DNA of 14,290 bases, from NCBI GenBank assembly GCA_013696525.1, contig JACCYK010000546.1, positions 1 to 14,290 on the forward strand, given 5' to 3'. The position numbers and the translations under genes were made by a program. This document shows positions 7,352-13,066 of this stretch, one piece after another; within the stretch, counting starts at the first letter, position 1, and each line of letters starts with the position of its first letter. The notes under the pieces were generated by a model, which did not search any database, was not told where the DNA came from, and saw only the letters and a list, made by a program, of their open reading frames with translations. This DNA is from Chloroflexia bacterium (GTDB lineage: Bacteria; Chloroflexota; Chloroflexia; Thermomicrobiales; UBA6265).

Positions 7352-8737
7352 TTAGGGCGTGGCGGCAAGATCGAGGAAGGGCGCCGCCACCCAGCCTTGC
7401 AGGTCGGGAGCAACCACGTCCTGCACCGGGTACCAGATGTAGCCGTCGGCATCGACCGGCTCACCCAGCACGACCACGAGCTGTCCGGCGCTCAGCCCAG
7501 CCAGGATGGCGCCGTTGAGGCTCGGTTCGGCCCGGATCCGCACCTCACTATCATTGACCGCCAGCACCGTTCCGACCGCTGGGTAGAGTCCCGCGGTCGA
7601 TTCGTCATCGGACGGTGATGCTGGCGCGGCCGGCTCGTCCGCGGGGGTACTCGCGGTCGCGATCTCACTCACGGGCGTCGGCGTCGACCGGCTCGTAATG
7701 GTTCGCATTGGGCGCTCAGCCGCGGCGGTGGCGGTGGCGACCGGTGTGCTGGTCGCGGCGGCCGTCGATTGCATTGACGTGCTCGCCTGGTCCTCAGTCT
7801 CCGGTTCCTCCGGTGCCGCGGCGGTTTCCAGCGCGGTCGTCGTCGGAGCGTTCACCAGGCCAAGCCGGAGGACCACGATGCGACCGTCACCGGCGAGCGG
7901 GGCATCGCTCATGCCGCTACTGAAAAAGGCGGCGTCGCCCCGCCGCAGGCTGAATTCCACATCGTCACTGCTGGCCGAGGTCGAATCGCCGGGGGCGCCG
8001 GCATCCGCGGCGCGGACCGAGCCCGCCACCGAGCCCTCGTCCAATGCCATCAACACCGGGCCGGGAAATGCCGGCACCCGGCTGCCGGCCTCAACCTCAA
8101 GCTGTTCAAAGACAACAACCGCGCCGGGCGCCAGCTCGGCGACGATAGCTTGTCCCAGGATGACCGACTCGATACCGTCTATGTCCTCGGCGGTGGGGGG
8201 ACCGGCTCGAAAGACCGACGCCGGCGGCGCTTCCGGCCCGGCCGGAAAGACCGTTGCCGCCAGCAAGACGGCCGGCTCGGTGCCCGCGTTTTGGAAGGTC
8301 ATCTCCGTCCCCGGAGCGTAGGCGATGCGGTCACCCGCGCTGAGCGAGAGATTGAGATTCTCGGGCACGGTCTGGCTCTCGGTGTCGGCCGTCGCGTCGG
8401 CGGGACGGACCACCGCTAGACCGCGCACCTTGACCCGGATGGTGCCCGACTCAACGACGCCAAACTCGAGGCCGGCGTGCGCGTGCCAGGGTGATTTGCC
8501 GCCCGGTTGCAACGTCATGCGGAGCAGGCGAAGCTCGATCGGCCCGTCGCCGGCATCCTCGACCACCGCTTGCAACAGGACATCACGCAAGCCGGTATCG
8601 ATTTCGTCAGCGAGCGTGATCTCGATCTCCTGGGCCGAGCCCGAAGCGCCGATCGCGAGGGAGCAGAGCACGACAACGAGTGGGAACAGAGATCGGAGCG
8701 AGCGGCAGCGGCGGCGTGGTGTACCGGTTTGGGACAA
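7352..8737 (-). CDS. Exported double-cupin protein with low-complexity linker and C-terminal SH3b domain
   Basis: A 461-residue probably secreted or wall-facing protein. It has a Sec signal (basic RRRCRSLR at 8-15, hydrophobic core about 17-31, likely cut after GSA at 33-35). A cupin domain (about 45-170) has first motif WHAHAGLEFG (H85, H87, E91). In its second motif, PGTEMTFQN, Met146 occupies the usual position of the third metal-binding His. A second cupin-like region (about 180-300) has no His ligands. A Ser/Thr/Ala/Pro/Glu-rich linker (about 305-386) leads to a bacterial SH3b domain (about 389-457: VRIRAEPSLNGAILAGLSAG, YIWYPVQD, GWVAAPFLDL). SH3b domains often bind cell-wall or surface ligands. 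The start is TTG (8735-8737) with GGAG (8745-8748) 7 nt upstream. It is divergent from a small cupin gene 237 bp away. The family is recognised domain by domain; overall function is unknown. Confidence 0.82.
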   Translation of the reverse strand: MSQTGTPRRRCRSLRSLFPLVVVLCSLAIGASGSAQEIEITLADEIDTGLRDVLLQAVVEDAGDGPIELRLLRMTLQPGGKSPWHAHAGLEFGVVESGTIRVKVRGLAVVRPADATADTESQTVPENLNLSLSAGDRIAYAPGTEMTFQNAGTEPAVLLAATVFPAGPEAPPASVFRAGPPTAEDIDGIESVILGQAIVAELAPGAVVVFEQLEVEAGSRVPAFPGPVLMALDEGSVAGSVRAADAGAPGDSTSASSDDVEFSLRRGDAAFFSSGMSDAPLAGDGRIVVLRLGLVNAPTTTALETAAAPEEPETEDQASTSMQSTAAATSTPVATATAAAERPMRTITSRSTPTPVSEIATASTPADEPAAPASPSDDESTAGLYPAVGTVLAVNDSEVRIRAEPSLNGAILAGLSAGQLVVVLGEPVDADGYIWYPVQDVVAPDLQGWVAAPFLDLAATP

Positions 8738-8900
8738 GTGATGTCTCCGCCTTGTTCGGCCGGTTCGCCGCCGTCGTCATCGCTCGCGGCGCGCTCCGGT
8801 CTACCACTGATCGACCCTCGACCGCAAGCGCCCGCCACGGCGGCGGATAGGCGTTCGTTCTGTATACGTCCAAACCCGTGAGAAAGTTTCGACGCTTCGT

Positions 8901-8909
8901 TGGTAGGAT
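8901..8909 (+). promoter_or_regulatory. Possible extended -10 promoter of the small cupin gene
   Basis: TGGTAGGAT contains the extended -10 TGn followed by TAGGAT (4 of 6). No good -35 is visible at 16-18 bp. A start near 8916 would give a leader of about 59 nt. This is the only promoter-like element I would note in the 237-bp divergent region between the two cupin genes; none convincing was found for the minus-strand gene. Confidence 0.3.
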
Positions 8910-8974
8910 CACCCGGCAACCCGCGATTCGTCCGTGCCGCCCGCCGGCGACACGCAACCTTGGAGGGCAGGACC

Positions 8975-9307
8975 ATGGAGCTTCACAGTCTGGCAGACAT
9001 CGTCGCCCGGCAAGCGGAATCGGGCCGCGACTATGAGCAATTCATCAACGCCGGCTCGCTCAGCCTGGGCCGATACGTCCTGGCGGCCGGCGCCATCGAC
9101 GAGCAAACCCCGCACGCCGAAGACGAGGTCTATTATGTGGTGTCCGGCCGCGGGATGATCCGGGTCGCGGCCGAGGAACAGCCGGTCGGGCCGGGCTCGA
9201 TCATCTTTGTTGGCGCCACCATCCCCCATCGCTTCTTCGACATCACCGAGGACCTGTCGCTGCTGGTCTTCTTCGCGCCACAACATCAGCTCGACCGGAC
9301 CGAATAG
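8975..9307 (+). CDS. Small cupin-domain protein
   Basis: A 110-residue single-domain cupin, probably cytosolic as no signal peptide is seen. After a short N-terminal helix (SLADIVARQAESGRDYEQF), the barrel shows motif 1 as TPHAEDEVYYVVSGRGMI with H47 and E51, and motif 2 as PGSIIFVGATIPHRFFD with H85. Together these can make a metal site of two His and one Glu, with the second His of the classical HxH replaced by Glu49. The substrate cannot be inferred; related small cupins include sugar, thiol and dioxygenase-like binders as well as sensors. The start is the ATG at 8975 with GGAGGG (8962-8967) 7 nt upstream; the longer frame from 8900 gives a basic, unfamily-like extension and is rejected. 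It is divergent from another cupin protein. The Fe-S carrier gene downstream has its own promoter, so this gene is probably monocistronic. Confidence 0.88.
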   Translation: MELHSLADIVARQAESGRDYEQFINAGSLSLGRYVLAAGAIDEQTPHAEDEVYYVVSGRGMIRVAAEEQPVGPGSIIFVGATIPHRFFDITEDLSLLVFFAPQHQLDRTE

Positions 9308-9310
9308 CGC

Positions 9311-9338
9311 TTGACACACCGGCCGCGGCCACTATCAT
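9311..9338 (+). promoter_or_regulatory. Strong sigma-70-type promoter of the A-type Fe-S carrier gene
   Basis: A perfect -35 TTGACA (9311-9316) is followed after 16 bp by TATCAT (9333-9338, 5 of 6 consensus bases). A start near 9345 gives a leader of about 67 nt to the ATG at 9412. This is the best promoter match in the window. It begins just 3 bp after the stop of the upstream cupin gene. Confidence 0.75.
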
Positions 9339-9411
9339 TAGGAAAGGATCGGATCACGATCAATCCCGATCAGCGCGATGACCCGGATCGGTGCGGAGAG
9401 GACCCACGAAC

Positions 9412-9774
9412 ATGATGACGATTACCCAAGAAGCCGCCAGCCAGCTGAAGAGCTTCCTGGTGGACAATGGCTCGCCGGAGGCCGGACTCCGGGTTTTCGT
9501 CGCTCCCGGCGGCTGCTCCGGCCTGCAATATGGGATGACGATTGAAGACAATGGCGAGGACGGCGACGAGGTCATCGAGACCGACGGCGTCCGTCTCTTC
9601 GTCGATAATTTCAGCGCCATGTATCTGGCCGGCTCCGAAGTCGACTACGTCAACTCGTTGATGGGCGGCGGCTTCACGGTCCACAACCCGAACGCGGTGT
9701 CGGGCTGCGCCTGCGGCCACTCCTTCAACAGCGGCGCCAACGAAACCACCGCGAACGGCTGCGGCTGCGGGTAG
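9412..9774 (+). CDS. A-type iron-sulfur carrier (IscA/ErpA/HesB family)
   Basis: A 120-residue A-type carrier, which accepts Fe-S clusters or iron from a scaffold and passes them to apo-proteins. The three invariant cysteines are present at C35 (APGGCSGLQYGM), C99 and C101 (SGCACGHSF), the same numbering as E. coli IscA. The fold signature LRVFVAPGGCSG, then GVRLFVDNFSAMYLAGSEVDYV, is clear. After the usual end it has an extra tail finishing GCGCG, adding C117 and C119. GGAGAGGA lies at 9395-9402, and the ATG at 9412 or the adjacent one at 9415 is the start; the frame to 9391 is not needed. The gene has its own promoter and terminator, so it is a single-gene unit, unlinked to sufCB by transcription but likely working with it. 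Which of IscA, ErpA or SufA it matches cannot be settled by sequence alone. Confidence 0.95.
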   Translation: MMTITQEAASQLKSFLVDNGSPEAGLRVFVAPGGCSGLQYGMTIEDNGEDGDEVIETDGVRLFVDNFSAMYLAGSEVDYVNSLMGGGFTVHNPNAVSGCACGHSFNSGANETTANGCGCG

Positions 9775-9802
9775 CCCGCTCCCGCCGCTCCGCTCGCATA
9801 CC

Positions 9803-9840
9803 CGCGACCGGGCAGCCGAATCGTCGGCTGCCCGGTCGCG
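9803..9840. terminator. Hairpin terminator between convergent genes
   Basis: A perfect 17-bp GC-rich stem (9803-9819 with 9824-9840) has a 4-nt loop, followed only by a short TTCGCTT, so the U-tract is weak. It lies 28 nt after the Fe-S carrier stop and 31 nt beyond the DUF1015 stop on the other strand, so it probably serves both directions. Confidence 0.8.
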
Positions 9841-9871
9841 TTCGCTTGGAATGCGCGATCGGCGTGCGGGC

Positions 9872-11143
9872 TCAGGGCTGACTTAAATCGTTGATGACCA
9901 GGCCCGCTGGCGGCTTCGGATCGAAGTAGCTCGATTTCGGCGGCAGTTTGTCCCCCGCCGCGGCCACCCGGGCGAGCGCCAACAACGAGGGCGGCTCAAA
10001 GATGATCGCTAATAGCGCGTCGTCCTTCCCAACCGCCTCGCGGGCCACGTTCGCATCGTGCGTGTAGGAAACGTGGTTTGGCAGCTGGCTGGACCCCAGC
10101 CCCAGGATAGACTCGAGAAGAATACTGTCGGCGATGGCGACGTTGAGATCCCGCCAGGCGCGGCTCCGATTCCGGGGCAGGCGCGCTTCATGCGATCGGT
10201 CTTGCCGGGGCGAAACGCGCCAGGGATATTTCTCGCCAGCAATAACGAGCTCGCAGACGATGTGGTCACCACGTCCCGCCACGGATGTCTCACTGGTCTC
10301 GACCACGAAGAGTTCGGCCAACTGCCGCCGAACATCGACGACATCGAAGCCCGCTAGGTGGTTGATCACGCGGTGCGTCGGCCGGACCGAGACGCCGGGA
10401 TCGTTGATGTCCGCCAGCATTGCCAACACGTACTCGCTCGGCGCCGTCTCGCCGCTGCCGGCCCGCCGCCGCTCATCCCGGTAGGCAAGGGCCGCTTCGT
10501 ACCGGTGGTGGCCGTCGGCGACGAACAGCGTTCGGTTCGAAAAGAACTCCGACACCGTTTGCCCGACGTCGTCGCTATCAATTCGCGTCAGCCGGTGACG
10601 GTCGCCTTTGATATCCACGCCGGACGAAATTGGCGCGGCGCCGGCGATCGCGGTCGTCAGCGTCCGTTGCAGGTCACCCGATTCGTCTTGGTAGAGGAGG
10701 TAGAGCGGGCTTAAGTTCGCCCGGACCGCTCGCAGGCGGGCCAGCCGCTCGTGTCGAGGACCGGGCATCGTTCCTTCATGCGGCAGGATCACCCGTTCGC
10801 TCCAGTCCGCGAGCCGAACCCGGGCGAGGAGGCCGCGGCGGTGGCGGTGCTGCTCACCATCGCGATAGCTATGCTCATGCAGGTAGAAGCTGGGAATCTC
10901 GTCTTGAATCAGCACGTCGCGGTGTCGCCAGTCCCGATAACGGGTCGCGGCCAGGAGATGGGAGTCTGTCCCGGAGCCGAGGTCGATGTTCTCCAGCTCG
11001 GCAATATTGAAGGACGAGCGAGCAGCATCACCGGCGATCTGAGCGGCATCCGTTGTGTCATAGGGAGGAGCGATCAAACTGCCGATATTCGCCAGGCGTC
11101 GCGGATTATAGCGAACGCCTCGAAGCGGTCGAACCTCTGCCAT
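9872..11143 (-). CDS. DUF1015 family protein
   Basis: A 423-residue DUF1015 protein, full length for the family. Its diagnostic motifs are all present: LIAPPYDT (23-30), RVILPHEGT (117-125), FVADGHHRYEAALAYRDERR (207-226), RPTHRVI (254-260) and GDKLPPKSSYFDPKPPAGLV (397-416). The biochemical function is not established to my knowledge. The family is often found beside serine-biosynthesis genes in other bacteria, and the DGHHRYE motif resembles the active motif of ParB-fold serine kinases (SerK/SbnI), so a serine-linked role is possible but only inferred. No serA or serC is adjacent here; the 2-hydroxyacid dehydrogenase at 3708 is of another type and far away. The ATG at 11141-11143 has only a distant GAGGA (11156-11160, 12 nt upstream). 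It is convergent with the Fe-S carrier gene and divergent from the sigma factor gene. Confidence 0.9.
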   Translation of the reverse strand: MAEVRPLRGVRYNPRRLANIGSLIAPPYDTTDAAQIAGDAARSSFNIAELENIDLGSGTDSHLLAATRYRDWRHRDVLIQDEIPSFYLHEHSYRDGEQHRHRRGLLARVRLADWSERVILPHEGTMPGPRHERLARLRAVRANLSPLYLLYQDESGDLQRTLTTAIAGAAPISSGVDIKGDRHRLTRIDSDDVGQTVSEFFSNRTLFVADGHHRYEAALAYRDERRRAGSGETAPSEYVLAMLADINDPGVSVRPTHRVINHLAGFDVVDVRRQLAELFVVETSETSVAGRGDHIVCELVIAGEKYPWRVSPRQDRSHEARLPRNRSRAWRDLNVAIADSILLESILGLGSSQLPNHVSYTHDANVAREAVGKDDALLAIIFEPPSLLALARVAAAGDKLPPKSSYFDPKPPAGLVINDLSQP

Positions 11144-11151
11144 TGGCTAGC

Positions 11152-11180
11152 ATTGTCCTCGACTGATCCTCGGTTGACAA
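11152..11180 (-). promoter_or_regulatory. Putative promoter of the DUF1015 gene, giving a nearly leaderless transcript
   Basis: On the minus strand TTGTCA (11175-11180, 5 of 6) is 17 bp from GACAAT (11152-11157, 4 of 6). Only 8 nt separate this -10 box from the ATG at 11143, so transcription would begin at or within about two bases of the start codon. That would explain the poorly placed Shine-Dalgarno site. Confidence 0.45.
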
Positions 11181-11314
11181 CGAACCCGCTCATGGACGCC
11201 GCGCGGAACCGACGACGTAACGCACACGACGATCAACGTTGGCTCGCGCCCCGGCGCAACGGAGCATGACAACGCCGATTTCCCAAAAGAGGGGATGAAC
11301 CTTAGCACATGACC

Positions 11315-11323
11315 TGCTATGAT
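11315..11323 (+). promoter_or_regulatory. Extended -10 promoter of the sigma factor gene
   Basis: TGCTATGAT is a perfect TGn extension followed by TATGAT (5 of 6 consensus bases). No clear -35 lies 16-18 bp upstream, as is usual for extended -10 promoters. A start near 11330 leaves a leader of about 215 nt. Confidence 0.5.
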
Positions 11324-11544
11324 GCGAGGTGAGGCATCCAACTACGCTCCCGCAACGTAGGAGTTGGTAGCGGGTTGGAGGAGTGTGTGCCTCATTCTTG
11401 TCGTTGACGTGGACCCCATCTTGCGATGGGTGTGCGCAATTAAACACCGGCGGCGGCTTCCTTCACAACCCGGCCCTGGATTCAGCATGATGACGCGAGC
11501 ACTGAGTGCGAAGCGCCGCCGCCCCGCTAAGGAGTTTGTGCCAG

Positions 11545-12552
11545 ATGAGTGACTCGATGCAAACCTATGGGATGGAAAAGATCGACGAGCTGGTGAAAAG
11601 CAGCGTCAGTGAGGAGCGCGTCGAGCTTCCCGAGGAAATCAAAACCCAAATGGCCGACGCGGTCGAGCCAGAGGTCGACCTCGAACGAGACCTCGACGTC
11701 CTGCAACGTCTCGATCCCAACTTCATTAATGACCCCGTCCGGCTCTATCTGCGTGAGATTGCCGAGACGCCGCTGTTGACCCACGCCCAGGAGATCGACC
11801 TGGCGAAGCGGGTCGAGGACGCCGACCTTTCGGCCACCCAGCTCTTCGTGCGGGCCAACTTGCGGCTCGTCGTGTCCATCGCCAAGCGCTACGTCAATCG
11901 CGGCCTCACCCTGCTCGATCTGATCCAGGAAGGCAACATCGGGCTGATGCGCGCGGTTCAGAAATACGACTGGCGGAAAGGCTTCCGCTTTAGCACCTAC
12001 GCGACCTGGTGGATTCGTCAGGCGATCACTCGCGCCATCGCCGACCAAAGCCGGACCATCCGGCTGCCCGTCCACATGGGCGATTCGATCTCCCGCTACC
12101 GGAAGACGCTCAACGCCCTGGCCCAGGAGCTAGGCCGCCAGCCGACGCCGGAAGAAGTCGCCGAGGCCATGATGGTGCAGCCGGAGAAGGTGCATCAGAT
12201 TGTCCAGGCGGCGCAACGCACGATCTCGCTAGAGACGCCGATCGGCAGCGAGGACGAGACCAGCCTGGGCGACTTGATCGCGGACGAGGTCTCCGAAACG
12301 CCGTACGAAGCCGCCAGCGAGTCGATGCTCAAGCGCGACGTCAACGCCGCGCTGGACACCCTGACGGCGCGGGAGAAGCTGGTGCTGCAGCTCCGGTTCG
12401 GCCTCGGCAACGGCCACCAGCACACCCTGGCCGAAGTCGGCGAGCAATTGCAGATTAGCCGCGAGCGAGTCCGTCAAATCGAAAACGAGGCGTTGCAAAA
12501 GCTCCGCCGGCTCGACGGCGACCGCCTCTTCGCCTATCACCAGGAACTTTAA
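11545..12552 (+). CDS. Sigma-70 family RNA polymerase sigma factor, RpoD/SigA type
   Basis: A 335-residue group 1/2 sigma factor. It has a short acidic N-terminus (1-60), region 1.2 (about 61-93: [20 protein letters not shown]), regions 2.1-2.4 (about 96-177: [64 protein letters not shown]), region 3 (about 180-250) and region 4 with the helix-turn-helix [20 protein letters not shown] (294-313). The [10 protein letters not shown] and RLPVHM motifs are those that read a TATAAT -10 box, so it should direct housekeeping-type promoters. A full region 1.1 and the long non-conserved insert of E. coli RpoD are absent, as in many compact SigA proteins. The ATG at 11545 has AAGGAG (11529-11534) 10 nt upstream. 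It is preceded by a long leader and ends at a palindromic terminator. Whether it is the only primary sigma factor cannot be told from this window. Confidence 0.95.
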   Translation: MSDSMQTYGMEKIDELVKSSVSEERVELPEEIKTQMADAVEPEVDLERDLDVLQRLDPNFINDPVRLYLREIAETPLLTHAQEIDLAKRVEDADLSATQLFVRANLRLVVSIAKRYVNRGLTLLDLIQEGNIGLMRAVQKYDWRKGFRFSTYATWWIRQAITRAIADQSRTIRLPVHMGDSISRYRKTLNALAQELGRQPTPEEVAEAMMVQPEKVHQIVQAAQRTISLETPIGSEDETSLGDLIADEVSETPYEAASESMLKRDVNAALDTLTAREKLVLQLRFGLGNGHQHTLAEVGEQLQISRERVRQIENEALQKLRRLDGDRLFAYHQEL

Positions 12553-12580
12553 TCCGGCCCGCGTTCACGCTATGCGGTTC

Positions 12581-12610
12581 ACGATCCCGCCGGCATGCCG
12601 GCGGGATCGT
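12581..12610. terminator. Palindromic terminator shared by the sigma factor and yciI-like genes
   Basis: A perfect 30-bp palindrome (arms 12581-12594 and 12597-12610 around AT) begins 28 nt after the sigma factor stop and ends 6 nt before the stop of the opposite-strand gene. It would form a GC-rich hairpin with a small CATG-type loop in either transcript. A long U-tract is lacking. Confidence 0.75.
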
Positions 12611-12616
12611 TCGCGC

Positions 12617-12913
12617 TCAGGGCTGTCCGGCCCCTTTACCCGCCGTTCCTTCCATGACGACGTTCCACTCTTTGACCGATACCACCCGGACCACCCCTTC
12701 CTGACCGTAGGGATCCTCCGCCACGAGCCGGCGGGCCTCGGCCTCGTCGGCGACATCGTAGACGAGGAGCGCCCCGGTGTTGTCGACGAATGGGCCCGTG
12801 GCGTAGAGCTTTCCTTGGCCGAGCAGGCTCGCGAGATACTCGCGGTGCTTCGGCCGCACCTCGTTCACCCGCTCCGGATCCGGGAACTCGATCACCACCG
12901 CGAATTTGGCCAT
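12617..12913 (-). CDS. YciI-like protein
   Basis: A 98-residue YciI-family protein, a small ferredoxin-like alpha-beta fold. Strand FAVVIEF (4-10) is followed by the conserved RPKHREYL with H23, then GKLYATGPF (34-42), GALLVYDVADEAEARRLVAEDPY (47-69) with D67, and a last strand VVRVVSVKEWNVV. The conserved His and Asp are thought to form an active-site pair in this family, but most members have no known substrate. The start is the ATG at 12911-12913 because GAAGGAG (12920-12926) is 6 nt upstream and the family begins there; the open frame extends to 12964 with an unrelated polar extension. It is convergent with the sigma factor and divergent from mutS (153 bp between starts). Nothing ties it to either in function. 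Confidence 0.88.
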   Translation of the reverse strand: MAKFAVVIEFPDPERVNEVRPKHREYLASLLGQGKLYATGPFVDNTGALLVYDVADEAEARRLVAEDPYGQEGVVRVVSVKEWNVVMEGTAGKGAGQP

Positions 12914-12993
12914 CCTCGGCTCCTTCCCCTGACTTGATTGAGCATCCGCTCGGTCGGCCTGCATCCTACCCGAATCACCGACCGATAGTGCGC

Positions 12994-13022
12994 TTGCTCC
13001 GCCGCGGGCCGTGGCGTAGGAT
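12994..13022 (+). promoter_or_regulatory. Possible mutS promoter
   Basis: TTGCTC (12994-12999) and TAGGAT (13017-13022) are 17 bp apart, a weak match at good spacing. A start near 13029 would give a leader of about 38 nt to the ATG at 13067. Confidence 0.35.
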
Positions 13023-13066
13023 TCATCATCCCCGCCCGTACCGGCTCAGCGGTGAACCAAGGACAC

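Larger units (their letters stand above)
11144..11544. other. 401-bp divergent intergenic region and sigma-factor leader
   Basis: This holds the DUF1015 promoter at its left end (11152-11180, minus) and an extended -10 promoter for the sigma factor (11315-11323, plus). Downstream of the latter there is a leader of about 215 nt with two foldable segments: CCAACT (11338-11343) pairing AGTTGG (11362-11367), and CCCATC (11415-11420) pairing GATGGG (11425-11430) around TTGC. Short open frames in the leader (from TTG 11364 to TGA 11552, and GTG 11383 onward) lack the strong G/C third-position bias of the neighbouring genes and resemble no family I know, so I do not call them genes. Confidence 0.6.

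Noticed and set aside
7352..8737. Possible lipoprotein signal in the exported cupin protein (Cys25 after VVVL)
   Set aside because: The residue before Cys25 is Leu, not Gly, Ala or Ser, so it is not a lipobox; a normal signal-peptidase I site after GSA fits better.
11364..11552. 62-residue open frame in the sigma-factor leader
   Set aside because: It has a TTG start abutting its only ribosome-like site, weaker third-position G/C than real genes here, and no recognisable family; kept only as a leader observation.
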